Assembly: GCA_965219015.1 (NCBI GenBank)
Contig: CBDCNH010000017.1
Coordinates: forward strand, 1-64,000
Length of the DNA: 64,000 bases
Direction of reading: 5' to 3'
Source: CBDCNH01 sp965219015
GTDB taxonomy: Bacteria > Pseudomonadota > Alphaproteobacteria > Rhodobacterales > Rhodobacteraceae
Made by a program: the position numbers and the translations under genes. Positions 38,808 to 48,280 of the stretch are shown here, in pieces. The first letter of the stretch is position 1, and each line of letters opens with the position of its first letter. Below the pieces are notes generated by a model. That model searched no databases, was not told where the DNA came from, and saw only the letters and a program-made list of their open reading frames with translations.

Positions 38808-39911
38808 TCACCGCCGCGCGCGCGCCACGCGGTCCTCCGCCGCCCAGGCGACGATCCCTGCCGTGATGCCGTCCGTCATGCGCGCGCGCCATGCGGGGTC
38901 CACGAGGTCGGCCCGGTCGGCCGGTGACGACAGGAACCCGATCTCGACGAGAGCGGACGGGAAATCCGGCGCCTTCAGCACCGAGAACGACGCCCCGAGC
39001 CGGGGGTGCTTGCGCCGTCCCCCGGTCACGCCCGCGATCCCCGCCACCAGAGCGTCGGCGAGCCGGTCGCTGCGGGGCGCGGTGTCGGTGCGGGCCATGT
39101 CCATCAGCACCGACGCGATCTCGTCGTCCTGCCCGTCGAGATCGACGCCGGCGAGGAGATCGTCGCGGTCGTGGCTCTCGGCGAGGCGGGCGGAGGCGCG
39201 GTCGGAAGCGCGGGCGGAGAGCGTGAAAACGGTCGCGCCCGAAGCGCGCCCTTCGGCCAGCGCGTCGGCATGGAGCGACAGCATCACGTCGGCCCCCGCC
39301 GCGCGGGCGAGGCTCACGCGCGTCTGCAGCGGCACGTACACGTCGGCCTCGCGCGTGAGCACCACCGCGAACCCGGCGGCCCGGAGCCGGGTGCGAAGCT
39401 CGCGCGCGAAGGTCAGCATCAGATGCGCCTCGGTCACGCCGTCCCGCGTGGCGCCCGGATCGAGCCCGCCGTGTCCGGGGTCGAGCACCACCGTCACGGG
39501 CTTCGGCGTCACTGGCGGGCTCGCGGACGCTGCGGCGGGGGGATCGGCCGCGCGGCCGGCGGGCCCGAGGCCGATCTCGATGCGGGTGCTGCCATCCCGC
39601 GTGAGCATCCCCGCGCGCGTCACCGGCGCCGGGGCGCCGAGCGGCACGACGATGCGCCCGAAGCCCGGCGCCACGGGCTCGCGGGCCATGCCGTCGGGCA
39701 CCGGGCCGTCCGCCAGGCCCGCGATCTCAACGACGAGCTGCGGCGGCGCGTCGAGGAGTGTCACGCGCCAAGGCGCGGGCCGGCTCAGCGCGATCGTCAC
39801 GGCAATCCCGTCCGACGTCGCGCGCACGGCGCTGGCACTCGCGTCGAGGATCACCGGGTCCGCCGGCGCTGGCCCCGCGAGGCACAGCATGAGCGCCGCG
39901 AGCCGCAGCAC
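38808..39911 (-). CDS. N-acetylmuramoyl-L-alanine amidase (AmiC-like)
   Basis: Periplasmic zinc amidase, 367 aa, that removes stem peptides from peptidoglycan, usually at septation. The GTG at 39911 gives a complete signal peptide (VLRLAALMLCLAGPAPA). An N-terminal AMIN-like beta domain (about 20-125) is followed by Amidase_3 with VLDPGHGGLDPGA, EAHLML, LSLHADA and VEIGFLSS, supplying the zinc ligands and catalytic glutamate. It begins 2 bases after the aminotransferase stop. A longer upstream frame across the aminotransferase gene is a shadow. Confidence 0.92.
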   Translation of the reverse strand: MLRLAALMLCLAGPAPADPVILDASASAVRATSDGIAVTIALSRPAPWRVTLLDAPPQLVVEIAGLADGPVPDGMAREPVAPGFGRIVVPLGAPAPVTRAGMLTRDGSTRIEIGLGPAGRAADPPAAASASPPVTPKPVTVVLDPGHGGLDPGATRDGVTEAHLMLTFARELRTRLRAAGFAVVLTREADVYVPLQTRVSLARAAGADVMLSLHADALAEGRASGATVFTLSARASDRASARLAESHDRDDLLAGVDLDGQDDEIASVLMDMARTDTAPRSDRLADALVAGIAGVTGGRRKHPRLGASFSVLKAPDFPSALVEIGFLSSPADRADLVDPAWRARMTDGITAGIVAWAAEDRVARARR

Positions 39912-39913
39912 GT

Positions 39914-41053
39914 CTAGCCGCGGAATGCGGTCAGCCGCACCAGGGCCTCGCGCACCTCGGCGGTCGCGGCGGCGTAGGCGAAGCGCACCGTGCGGTGGCC
40001 GCGCACCGCGTCGAAGTCGAGCCCCGGCGTCAGCGCCACGCCGGCGCGCTCGAGCACCTCGCCGCACCAGGCGCCGCTGTCGCCGGTCAGGTGCGCCACG
40101 TCGGCGTAGAGGTAGAACCCGCCATCGGGCGGCGCGATGCCCGCAAGCCCCGCGCCCGGCAGCCCGTCGAGGAGGATGCGGCGGTTCTCGGCGTAGACGG
40201 CGAGGTTGGCGGCGCACTCCGCCTCGCAGTCGAGCGCTGCCAGCGCCGCGATCTGGCTCGCGTGGGGCGCGCAGATGAAGAAGTTCTGCGCCAGCCGCTC
40301 GATGTCGCGGACATGCGCCTCGGGCACCACCATCCAGCCGATCCGCCAGCCGGTCATCGAGAAGTACTTCGAGAACGAGTTGATGACGTAGACGTCGTCC
40401 GTCACTTCGAGCGCGCTCACGGCGGGCGTGCCGTAGTCGATGCCGTGGTAGATCTCGTCCGACACGAGGGCCACCCCGCGATCGGCGCAGACGGCGGCGA
40501 GTGCTGCGAGCGCCTCGCGCGACAGCATCGTGCCGGTCGGGTTGTTCGGCGAGGCGACGATGAGGCCCGCGAGGCCGGGGATCGCCTCGACCTCGGAAGG
40601 CACCGGCTGGAAGCGGTTCTGCGGCTCGGTCTGGATGCCGACGGGCTCCACCGACAGGGCGCCGAGGATCTTGCGGTAGCAGGCGTAGCCGGGCTCGCCG
40701 TGCGCCACCCGGTCGCCCGCGTCGAAGAGCGCGGTGAACGCGAGGAGAAACCCCGACGAGGAGCCGTTGGTGACGATGACGCGCGCGGGGTCGAGGTCGA
40801 TCCCGTGCCTGCGGCGGTAGAGCGCCGCGATCCCGCGGCGGAGCTCGGGCAGCCCGAGGGCGGGCGTGTAGCCGAGGGGGCCCGCCTCCATCGCCGCCGC
40901 GAGCGCCCGCCGCGCCCCCGCCGGCGCCGGCGTCGCGGGCTGGCCGATCTCGAGGTGGATCACGCTCCGGCCCGCCGCTTCGGCGCGCGCGGCGGCCGCC
41001 ATCACGTCCATCACAATGAAGGGATCGATCGATCCGCGGGCCGACAGGCGCAT
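39914..41053 (-). CDS. PLP-dependent aminotransferase, class I/II
   Basis: Fold-type I aminotransferase of 379 aa. It has VASPNNPTGT, SDEIYHGIDY and the PLP-lysine Lys229 in NSFSKYFSMTGWRIGW. The substrate is probably an amino acid, but aspartate, alanine and others cannot be told apart from sequence. It precedes the amidase gene by 2 bases and is divergent from the DsbA-like gene. Confidence 0.9.
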   Translation of the reverse strand: MRLSARGSIDPFIVMDVMAAAARAEAAGRSVIHLEIGQPATPAPAGARRALAAAMEAGPLGYTPALGLPELRRGIAALYRRRHGIDLDPARVIVTNGSSSGFLLAFTALFDAGDRVAHGEPGYACYRKILGALSVEPVGIQTEPQNRFQPVPSEVEAIPGLAGLIVASPNNPTGTMLSREALAALAAVCADRGVALVSDEIYHGIDYGTPAVSALEVTDDVYVINSFSKYFSMTGWRIGWMVVPEAHVRDIERLAQNFFICAPHASQIAALAALDCEAECAANLAVYAENRRILLDGLPGAGLAGIAPPDGGFYLYADVAHLTGDSGAWCGEVLERAGVALTPGLDFDAVRGHRTVRFAYAAATAEVREALVRLTAFRG

Positions 41054-41132
41054 GGCAATCCTTTGCGGTTTCCTGCAGGTTCTTCCCAGCCCCGCGCCAC
41101 CCCGTCAATGCCGCCCCAGCCCCGGAGCCCGC

Positions 41133-41900
41133 ATGCGCCGCCTCGCCCTCGTCCCCGCCGCCGTCCTCGCCGCCGTCCTCGCCCTCCTCACCGCGCCCGG
41201 CGCCTGGGCCTTCGACCCCGCCGCGATGACCGGCCCCGAGCGCGACGCCTTCCGCGCCGAGATCCGCGCGTACCTCCTCGAGAACCCCGAGGTGCTGGAC
41301 GAGGCGCAGGCCGTGCTCGCCGCGCGCGAGGCGGCGCAGCAGGCCGAGGAGGACCGCACGCTGATCGGGGTCAACGCGGACGCGCTCTTCCGCGACGGCA
41401 CGTCCTGGGAGGGCGGCAACCCCGAGGGCGACGTCACGCTCGTCGAGTTCACCGACTACCGCTGCGCCTACTGCCGCCGCGCGCAGGACGAGGTGGCCGA
41501 GCTCGTGCGGTCCGACGGCAGCATCCGCTTCGTGCTGAAGGAGTTCCCGATCCTCGGGCCGGCCTCGCTCCTCTCGTCGCGCTTCGCCATCGCGGTGAAG
41601 CAGGTGGCGGGCGAGGACGCCTACAAGGCCGTCCACGACGCGCTGATGGCGCTGCGCCCCGAGCCCAACCCCGACGTCCTGCGCCGCCTCGCCGCCGCGC
41701 AGAACCTCGACGTCGACGCCGTGTTCAAGCGCATGGACGACCCCGCGGTGCTGGCCGAGATCCGCGCCAACCACGCGCTCGCACAGCGGCTCCACATCGA
41801 CGGCACCCCGACCTTCGTCCTCGGCGACGCGATGCTGCGCGGCTACGTCCCGCTCGACGGGATGCGGCAGGTCGTGGCGGGCGTGCGCGCGGAAAAGTAG
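41133..41900 (+). CDS. DsbA-family thiol oxidoreductase
   Basis: Exported thioredoxin-fold protein, 255 aa, likely forming or isomerising disulfides in the periplasm. It has a signal peptide MRRLALVPAAVLAAVLALLT, then a helical N-terminal extension. The active site is Cys111-Ala-Tyr-Cys114 in FTDYRCAYCRRAQ, with the cis-proline loop GTPTFVLG near 227. CGGAG precedes the ATG at 41133. The extension resembles the Com1/ScsC-like DsbA group. Confidence 0.9.
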   Translation: MRRLALVPAAVLAAVLALLTAPGAWAFDPAAMTGPERDAFRAEIRAYLLENPEVLDEAQAVLAAREAAQQAEEDRTLIGVNADALFRDGTSWEGGNPEGDVTLVEFTDYRCAYCRRAQDEVAELVRSDGSIRFVLKEFPILGPASLLSSRFAIAVKQVAGEDAYKAVHDALMALRPEPNPDVLRRLAAAQNLDVDAVFKRMDDPAVLAEIRANHALAQRLHIDGTPTFVLGDAMLRGYVPLDGMRQVVAGVRAEK

Positions 41901-42000
41901 GCTCTTCCTGCAAGACCCGGCGCCGGTCCCGGACCGCCGCCAACCGCTTCAGTCCACGCCGCCTACCAGACGGGCCCGGCGCCGCGTTCCGACAGACGCC

Positions 42001-43131
42001 CTACTCCGCCGCGGTCGCCTCGAGCGCCTGCGCCGCCTCGATGGCCGCGGCCTTCGCCTCGACCTGCTCGACGATGTGGTCGATCATCGCGGCGTTGCTG
42101 AGCTTGTGGCTCTGCCGGCCCGCGAGGTAGACCATGCCCGAGCCCGCGCCGCCGCCGGTGAAGCCCACGTCGGTCATCAGCGCCTCGCCGGGGCCGTTCA
42201 CGACGCAGCCGATGATCGAGAGGCTGAGCGAGGTCGTGACATGCGCGAGCCGCTCCTCGAGCGTCGCCACCGTCTTGATGACGTCGAACCCCTGGCGCGC
42301 GCAGGACGGGCAGGAGATGATCGTGACGCCGCGGTGGCGGAGGCCGAGCGACTTCAGGATCTCGAAGCCGACGCGCACCTCCTCGACGGGATCGGCCGAG
42401 AGGCTGACGCGGATCGTGTCGCCGATGCCCATCCAGAGCAGGTTGCCGAGCCCGATCGCGGACTTCACCGTCCCCGAGACGAGCCCGCCGGCCTCGGTGA
42501 TGCCGAGATGGATCGGCGCGTCCGTGACCTCGGCGAGGCTTTGATAAGCCGCCGCGGCGAGGAACACGTCGGACGCCTTCACGCTGATCTTGAACTCGTG
42601 GAAGTCGTTGTCCTGCAGGAGCTTGATGTGATCGAGCCCGCTCTCGACCATCGCCTCCGGGCAGGGCTCGGCGTATTTTTCCAGAAGGTGCCGCTCGAGC
42701 GAGCCCGCGTTGACGCCGATGCGGATCGAGCAGCCGTGGTCCTTCGCCGCCCGCACGACCTCGCGCACGCGCTCCGCCGAGCCGATGTTGCCGGGATTGA
42801 TGCGGAGGCACGCGGCCCCCGCCTCGGCGGCCTCGATGGCGCGCTTGTAGTGGAAATGGATGTCCGCGACGATCGGCACCGGGCTTTCCGCGACGATGGC
42901 GCGGAGCGCGGCGGTGTCTGCCGCATCGGGCGTCGAGACCCGCACGATGTCGGCGCCGGCGTCGGCGCAGCGGCGGATCTGCGCGAGCGTCGCGGCCACG
43001 TCGCTGGTGTCGGTGTTGGTCATCGTCTGCACCGAGATCGGCGCGTCGCCGCCCACCGCCACGCGGCCGACATGGATCATGCGCGACCGGCGCCGCTCGA
43101 TCGTGCGCCAGGGGCGCAGGGCGTTGCTCAT
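42001..43131 (-). CDS. ispG: 4-hydroxy-3-methylbut-2-enyl-diphosphate synthase
   Basis: [4Fe-4S] enzyme of the MEP isoprenoid pathway that converts MEcPP to HMBPP. The 376-aa protein begins MSNALRPWRTIERRRSRMI and contains VQTMTNTDT. The cluster cysteines lie in SCPSCARQG and GCVVNGPGEA. CGGAGAAACCC precedes the ATG. It is 64 bases downstream of the rodZ-like gene and could share its transcript. Confidence 0.97.
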   Translation of the reverse strand: MSNALRPWRTIERRRSRMIHVGRVAVGGDAPISVQTMTNTDTSDVAATLAQIRRCADAGADIVRVSTPDAADTAALRAIVAESPVPIVADIHFHYKRAIEAAEAGAACLRINPGNIGSAERVREVVRAAKDHGCSIRIGVNAGSLERHLLEKYAEPCPEAMVESGLDHIKLLQDNDFHEFKISVKASDVFLAAAAYQSLAEVTDAPIHLGITEAGGLVSGTVKSAIGLGNLLWMGIGDTIRVSLSADPVEEVRVGFEILKSLGLRHRGVTIISCPSCARQGFDVIKTVATLEERLAHVTTSLSLSIIGCVVNGPGEALMTDVGFTGGGAGSGMVYLAGRQSHKLSNAAMIDHIVEQVEAKAAAIEAAQALEATAAE

Positions 43132-43195
43132 GGGTTTCTCCGCTCGTGGCTCGGCGCCAACATAGCTCTGCGACCGCCCGGCTTCAACGCGGACG

Positions 43196-44362
43196 CTATT
43201 GCCGCATCGCCTCGGCGAGCGCGATGATCTTGGCGAGCTCGGGGTCGCGCGCGCTGTCGGCGACGCTGTAGGTCGCGGTGATCGCCTCGGGGGACAGGAT
43301 CACGTTCTTGGCGACCGAAGCGCCGGGCGCGGAGGGCCCATAGGTCTCGCCGTTGACGGCGAAGTAGACCGAGCCCGAGTTCCCCGCGCGCAGCTTCGGC
43401 GGCTCCTCCGTCTTGGGCAGCGCGTAGCGCTCGCCGGCGTCGAGGATCTTCTCGAAGAGCACCGTCCCGTCCGCTGCCTGCACGCGCACCCACGCGGGCC
43501 GGACGGCGAAGATCTCGACCGAAGGTGCGGCCTCGGCCACGACCTGCGGTGCCGCGTCCACCGGCGCCGTCTCCGCTTCGGCCACTTCCGGCACGGGGTC
43601 GTTGCGGTGCGGGTCGATGCCAGCGATGGGACCGTCGCGCGCGGTCAGCACCGGCACGTCGAGCGCCTCGGGGCGGTAAAGCCGATCGAGCGCCTCCGCA
43701 CGCGGGTCCGTACGGGGGTCCGCACCTGCGGCCGCATCGACCTCGGGGGCCTGCGTCGCGCTCAGTAGCGGATCGAGATCGGCCACCACGCCCGGCGCCT
43801 GCTCCACGGGGGTGAGCTGCACCTTCTGAACCTCGCGGAGCACCGTCCAGCCGCCATAGCCGATCACCCCGATCAGCGCCACGAGCACGAGGACCGATCC
43901 GATGGCGCCGGCCTCGATGCCCGAGAACACTGCCTTGCCGCGCGGCACGAAGAGCGCGTTCGGGTCGCCGAGCGGATCGCGCAGCTCCGACGCCCGCCGC
44001 CGCTTCGCCGTCGCGGCCTTGCGCGGGCTCGACGCCGCCGCCGACATGCCGTGCGCGACGGAGAAGTTCGCCTCGGTGCAGAACCGCGCGTAGGTCGCGT
44101 CGGGGTCCATGCCAAGGTACCGCGCATAGGAGCGGACGTAGCCCGCGATGAAGCCCGGCGTCTCGAACGCCGCGACGTCGCAATTCTCGATCGCCGCGAC
44201 GTAGGTCGCCTTGATCTTCAGCTCGCGCTGCACGTCAAGCAGCGACTTGCCGATCGTCGCGCGCTCGCCGCGCATGATGTCGCCAAGGCGCGCTTCAACC
44301 AAGGCGTGTCCCGGACTCTCCGTCGGTCCGGTCGTCGCGTGAAGCAACCTTCGCCCGATCAC
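43196..44362 (-). CDS. RodZ-like protein (HTH_25, TM, DUF4115)
   Basis: Membrane-anchored morphogenesis factor of about 388 aa. An N-terminal Xre-like helix-turn-helix (about residues 25-90; MRGERATIGKSLLDVQRELK) binds MreB in characterised RodZ. It is followed by a basic linker, one membrane helix (near 155-178) and a periplasmic DUF4115 domain at the end (VRVQAADGTVLFEKILDAGE). I chose the GTG at 44362 because AAGGGG precedes it and the protein then starts VIGRR as homologs do. The open frame runs to 44608. Confidence 0.85.
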   Translation of the reverse strand: MIGRRLLHATTGPTESPGHALVEARLGDIMRGERATIGKSLLDVQRELKIKATYVAAIENCDVAAFETPGFIAGYVRSYARYLGMDPDATYARFCTEANFSVAHGMSAAASSPRKAATAKRRRASELRDPLGDPNALFVPRGKAVFSGIEAGAIGSVLVLVALIGVIGYGGWTVLREVQKVQLTPVEQAPGVVADLDPLLSATQAPEVDAAAGADPRTDPRAEALDRLYRPEALDVPVLTARDGPIAGIDPHRNDPVPEVAEAETAPVDAAPQVVAEAAPSVEIFAVRPAWVRVQAADGTVLFEKILDAGERYALPKTEEPPKLRAGNSGSVYFAVNGETYGPSAPGASVAKNVILSPEAITATYSVADSARDPELAKIIALAEAMRQ

Positions 44363-44478
44363 CCGCTGCCCCTTGCCCCGCCTGCGTTCGAGAGGTGGCG
44401 GTGTTCCGCCTTCGGCTCCCGCGTCGCAGCTGCCCCGGTCGTCATGAGGGAGCAATCCCTCGACTCGCCTCACCCGTC

Positions 44479-44507
44479 CTATTGTGGAAAACGGTATCAA
44501 AGGGCAA
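44479..44507 (-). promoter_or_regulatory. Possible sigma-70 promoter for the rodZ-like gene
   Basis: On the minus strand TTGCCC and CAATAG are separated by 17 bases in a local AT-rich patch, about 120 bases before the GTG. The -10 match is weak. It lies in the 289-base divergent gap shared with the M20 peptidase gene, where nothing else was recognised. Confidence 0.3.
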
Positions 44508-44651
44508 GCCATATTGCATCCCGCACGGAAACGCGGCGGCGCGTCTGCGCCGATCCGCACACAGGGCATGCCCGAGCCCGGTGGCGCCGCCGTGCCTTTA
44601 CAGCCCATCCGGCGCTGTTACGCTCCCGGCCGTCCCGATCTGGAGCCCGCC

Positions 44652-46064
44652 ATGCCCGACACCGTCGCCACGTCCGCCCGCATCGACCCGGTGCTGGAGC
44701 GCATCGACGCGGACCTGCCCGCCGCGACCGACCGGCTGCTGGCGCTCCTCCGCATCCCGTCGATCTCGACCGATCCCGCGTATGCCGACGCCTGCCGGGA
44801 GGCCGCCGACTGGCTCACCGCCGATCTCGCGGGCCTCGGCTTCGACGCCGCCACGCGGGCCACGCCGGGCCGCCCGATGGTCGTCGCGCACGCAGGCGGC
44901 GACGGCGACGGCGGCGGCGGCCCGCATCTTCTCTTCTACGGCCACTACGACGTGCAGCCGGTCGATCCGCTGGCGCTGTGGCACCGCGACCCGTTCGATC
45001 CGGTGCTCGAGGACGACGGCGGACGCGAGGTGATCCGCGGCCGCGGCGCGTCCGACGACAAGGGCCAGCTGATGACCTTCGTGGAAGCCTGCCGGGCGTG
45101 GCTGGCGGTCCACGGCTCGCTCCCCGCGCGGCTCACGATCTTTTTCGAGGGCGAGGAGGAGTCGGGCTCGCCGAGCCTCGTGCCGTTCATGCGCGACAAC
45201 GCGGACGAGCTCACCGCCGACATCGCGCTCATCTGCGACACCGGCCTCTACGACGCGCGCACGCCCGCGATCACCACGATGCTGCGCGGGCTCGTCGGCG
45301 AGGAGGTGACGATCCACGGGCCGTCGAAGGATCTCCATTCCGGCATCTACGGCGGCGCCGCGATCAACCCGATCCGCGTCCTCGCCCGCATCGTCGCGGG
45401 GCTCCACGACGGGACGGGCCGGATCACGCTGCCCGGCTTCTACGACGGCGTGCACGACCTGCCCGACGACATCCGCGCGCAGTGGCAGGGCCTCGCCTTC
45501 GACCATGCGGCGTTCCTTGGCGGCGTCGGGCTCTCGGAGCCCGCGGGCGAGGCGGACCGCACGCCGCTCGAGATGATCTGGTCGCGGCCGACCTGCGAGG
45601 TCAACGGCATCTCGGGCGGCTACGAGGGCGACGGCTTCAAGACGGTGCTGCCGTCGGCGGCGCGCGCGAAGATCAGCTTCCGCCTCGTCGGCGACCAGGA
45701 CCCGCACGCGATCCGCGCGGCGTTCCGCACCTATGTCGAAGCGGCGCTGCCGCCTGACTGCACCGCCACGTTCGAGCCCCACGGCGCCTCGCCCGCGAGC
45801 GTCATGGCGGTGACGAACCCGGCGTTCGAGAAGGCCCGTGCCGCGCTGACCGCCGAATGGCCGCGGCCTGCGGCCTACGTGGGCTCGGGCGGCTCGATCC
45901 CGATCGCGGGCTATTTCCGCTCCGTGCTCGGGATGGACGCGCTGCTGACGGGGTTCGGCCGGGACGACGACCAGATCCACTCGCCGAACGAGAAGTACGA
46001 CATGGAGAGCTTCCACAAGGGCATCCGCAGCTGGGCCCGCATCCTCGACGCGCTGTCGGCGTAG
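44652..46064 (+). CDS. M20-family dipeptidase
   Basis: Cytosolic di-zinc peptidase of 470 aa, close in form to the carnosinase/CNDP-like M20 group. It has the metal motifs GHYDVQPVDP, RGASDDKGQ, FFEGEEESGSP and a C-terminal HSPNEKYDM, with the DLHSGIYGG of the dimerisation-domain boundary. GGAG precedes the ATG at 44652. A PhyH-type gene follows after 5 bases, suggesting co-transcription. The peptide substrate is unknown. Confidence 0.92.
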   Translation: MPDTVATSARIDPVLERIDADLPAATDRLLALLRIPSISTDPAYADACREAADWLTADLAGLGFDAATRATPGRPMVVAHAGGDGDGGGGPHLLFYGHYDVQPVDPLALWHRDPFDPVLEDDGGREVIRGRGASDDKGQLMTFVEACRAWLAVHGSLPARLTIFFEGEEESGSPSLVPFMRDNADELTADIALICDTGLYDARTPAITTMLRGLVGEEVTIHGPSKDLHSGIYGGAAINPIRVLARIVAGLHDGTGRITLPGFYDGVHDLPDDIRAQWQGLAFDHAAFLGGVGLSEPAGEADRTPLEMIWSRPTCEVNGISGGYEGDGFKTVLPSAARAKISFRLVGDQDPHAIRAAFRTYVEAALPPDCTATFEPHGASPASVMAVTNPAFEKARAALTAEWPRPAAYVGSGGSIPIAGYFRSVLGMDALLTGFGRDDDQIHSPNEKYDMESFHKGIRSWARILDALSA

Positions 46065-46069
46065 CCGCG

Positions 46070-46879
46070 ATGGACGCCGACGTGTCCGACCTCGACACCT
46101 TGCGCCGCGACGGCATCGTGGGATGCGCCGGCGCGTTTTCCCCCGCGTTCGCGGAAGCGATGCGCGAGGACATGATGACGGCGTTCTGGGCGGCGATCCA
46201 GCGGCCGGGCGGGGCGGTCGGCCGCGGCCCGCGCCGCTGGTACGTCGAGATCCACCCGCACCAGTTCGGCGGCTTCGCCGAACTCGTCACCCACCCGTGG
46301 GTGACGGCGATGTGCGCGGCGGTCCTCGGCCCGGACTACCGGATCGTCGAGTTGGGCCTCGACGTGCCCTTCCAGGGCGCGCGCAACCAGCCCTGGCACC
46401 GCGACTTCCCCTCGCCCGAGGAGACCTGGGCCGACCGGCGCATCACCTCGCTCGCGTTCAACCTGACGGGCGTGGACGTGACGCCCGACATGGGCCCGTT
46501 CGAGGTCGCGCCCGGGACGCTCTACGACGACGGGCGCGACTGGACGCACGAGATGTTCCCCGACCGCACGCTCTGGTCCCGGTTCGATGCCCGCGCGGTG
46601 CGGAAGTACCCGCGGCAGGGCGACGTCTCCTGCCGCTCCGCGCTCACGCTGCACCGCGGGACGCGCCACGACAGTCCCATCGCCCGCCCCGTGCTGGTCC
46701 TCGGCGTCGACGCCCCCGGTGCGGGGCACGACGCGCTGCACGACCCGCAGGTGACGGAAGGCTACTGGCGCGCGCTGCCCGAGGAGGCGCGCCGCCATCT
46801 CGCGGCGCGCATCGTGGCGGAACCCGAGCCCGTCGTGCAGAAGCACGACATCGAAGGGCTGGTCATGGGCGCCGACTGA
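46070..46879 (+). CDS. Phytanoyl-CoA dioxygenase family protein
   Basis: Fe(II)/2-oxoglutarate oxygenase-like protein of 269 aa. The HxD iron motif is in QPWHRDFPSPEE, and a distal histidine lies in LTLHRGTRHDSP with an arginine for 2-oxoglutarate nearby. PhyH members hydroxylate varied small molecules, so the substrate is not predictable. The ATG follows the M20 stop by 5 bases; earlier in-frame starts lie inside that gene. Confidence 0.82.
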   Translation: MDADVSDLDTLRRDGIVGCAGAFSPAFAEAMREDMMTAFWAAIQRPGGAVGRGPRRWYVEIHPHQFGGFAELVTHPWVTAMCAAVLGPDYRIVELGLDVPFQGARNQPWHRDFPSPEETWADRRITSLAFNLTGVDVTPDMGPFEVAPGTLYDDGRDWTHEMFPDRTLWSRFDARAVRKYPRQGDVSCRSALTLHRGTRHDSPIARPVLVLGVDAPGAGHDALHDPQVTEGYWRALPEEARRHLAARIVAEPEPVVQKHDIEGLVMGAD

Positions 46880-46885
46880 CCGGCG

Positions 46886-47845
46886 TCAGCCCGCGCGCGA
46901 CCTGCGGCGCACGAGGGCGAGCGCGCCCAGCCCCGCGAGGAGCGCCGGCAGCGCCGCGGGCAGCGGCACCGGGGCGACTGACGAGGACGTGAGCGACGCC
47001 GCGATGGCGTCGTAGCCCGCACCCGTCGGATGCACGTTGCCGATGGGCTCCACTCCGCCAAAGGTTCCGCCGACGGCGAAGCCCGCGGGCTGGTCGTCGA
47101 GGAAGGTGTACGCCGCCTCGTTGCCGACGAAGGCGGGCGCCGGATCGACGTAGGTGGCGCCGAACGTGCCAGCGAGGTCGGCGACGATGCCGTTGAGGTC
47201 GGCGCCATAGGTGTTGAAGATCGGCGCGGCGGGGCTCGCCGGGTCGGCCGGGAACGGGTTGTAGTAGCCGAGGAGGTAGAGCGGCGCGTCGGGCGCTACG
47301 TCGCGGATCTGCGTCAGGACGCCTGCGTAGTTGGCCCGGTAGGCCTCGAGCGTGCCCGGCACCGCCGCCAGCGCCGCGTCGGGCGGCATCGACGCCAGCG
47401 CCGCCACCTCGTTGAAGCCGAGCGTGATGGTGATCCCGGCGACGGTGTTCCCCGCACCCGTCTCGTCGGCGACGGACCCGGCAAACTTCTCCGCCTGCGG
47501 CACGAGGCCGTCCGCATAACTGGTGTTCTCCGCCGCGAGGATGTCGTCGGTCCGGCCCACCACGGGGGGCGTCCGGCCGATGCCGGTGGTGAAGCTCGAC
47601 GCGGTCTCGCCGTCGATGGCGAAGTTGCGGACCACCGGCCGTTCGCCGGTCCGCGCAGCAATCGCGTCGGCGAACCGCCCGACGTAGCCGCGGTCGCCGG
47701 CGGACGGCGCGTAGACGAGGTCGGTCTCGCCGAAGGTGATCGAGTCGCCGAGGCCGTAGAGCACGGACGCGGCGTCGGCGCCGGTCGCGCCGGCGAGAAG
47801 CGCGAGCGCGGACACCGCCGCTCGCGAGGCTTGGGTAACGGTCAT
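46886..47845 (-). CDS. SGNH/GDSL hydrolase with VPLPA-CTERM tail
   Basis: Secreted esterase or lipase of 319 aa. The signal peptide (about residues 1-26) is followed by the SGNH blocks: GLGDSITFG (nucleophile Ser), NFAIDGETAS (Gly), LGFNEV (Asn) and HPTGAGYD (His). The C-terminus is VPLPA, a hydrophobic helix and RRR, the exosortase sorting tail. AAAGGA lies 8 bases before the ATG. It is 139 bases downstream of tRNA-Asp and convergent with the PhyH gene. Confidence 0.9.
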   Translation of the reverse strand: MTVTQASRAAVSALALLAGATGADAASVLYGLGDSITFGETDLVYAPSAGDRGYVGRFADAIAARTGERPVVRNFAIDGETASSFTTGIGRTPPVVGRTDDILAAENTSYADGLVPQAEKFAGSVADETGAGNTVAGITITLGFNEVAALASMPPDAALAAVPGTLEAYRANYAGVLTQIRDVAPDAPLYLLGYYNPFPADPASPAAPIFNTYGADLNGIVADLAGTFGATYVDPAPAFVGNEAAYTFLDDQPAGFAVGGTFGGVEPIGNVHPTGAGYDAIAASLTSSSVAPVPLPAALPALLAGLGALALVRRRSRAG

Positions 47846-47984
47846 ACGGACAATCCTTTCAGGAACTGGTCATCGGATGCACGGCGGCATCCCGGACCAG
47901 AACCCTACGCCGGCACCGGTGTTCCGGGCGTCGGACAGGGTGTCCGATGGCGTACACAGCGGAGATGGGCGGGACCGGCGGTGC

Positions 47985-48061
47985 TGGCGCGGTTGACGGG
48001 GCTCGAACCCGCGACCCCCGGCGTGACAGGCCGGTACTCTAACCAACTGAGCTACAACCGC
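47985..48061 (-). tRNA. tRNA-Asp (GTC)
   Basis: The 77-nt cloverleaf has acceptor GCGGTTG paired with CAACCGC, discriminator G and an encoded CCA. The anticodon loop CTGTCAC gives GTC. D-arm AGCTCAGTTGGTT and T-loop GGTTCGAGCCC are standard. A good sigma-70-like promoter lies 20 bases upstream. Confidence 0.97.
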
Positions 48062-48080
48062 GTGCACCCCGGCGTCGAGC

Positions 48081-48109
48081 CTCTTAGGCAAACGCCATTG
48101 GGCCGTCAA
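48081..48109 (-). promoter_or_regulatory. Promoter of tRNA-Asp
   Basis: Minus strand: TTGACG, 17-base spacer, TAAGAG, then 20 bases to the mature tRNA 5' end. The -35 is near consensus, and spacing and placement are right for a housekeeping promoter. Confidence 0.65.
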
Positions 48110-48190
48110 GGCGCGTCGGGTCCGACCGCCCGCGAATGTCCGCCGGGATGGCAGGGCAGCGCCCAAACGCAGCGTTCGCGGAGATATCAG

Positions 48191-48219
48191 TTGAAACGCA
48201 TGGCCTAAGCCGCAATCCT
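48191..48219 (+). promoter_or_regulatory. Possible promoter of the TRAP operon
   Basis: TTGAAA and AATCCT are separated by 17 bases, about 60 bases before the dctP start. The -35 is good and the -10 poor. It lies in the 219-base gap between tRNA-Asp and dctP. Confidence 0.25.
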
Positions 48220-48280
48220 GTGGCCCGGAACGCCCGCACGGGCGCAAGGCGGGCCGGACAGGCCCACGAGGGGAGGCTGC

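Noticed and set aside
38808..41795. A single 995-codon minus-strand frame that would fuse upstream sequence to the amidase
   Set aside because: The upstream two thirds is an out-of-frame reading of the aminotransferase gene. The amidase has its own GTG and signal peptide at 39911.
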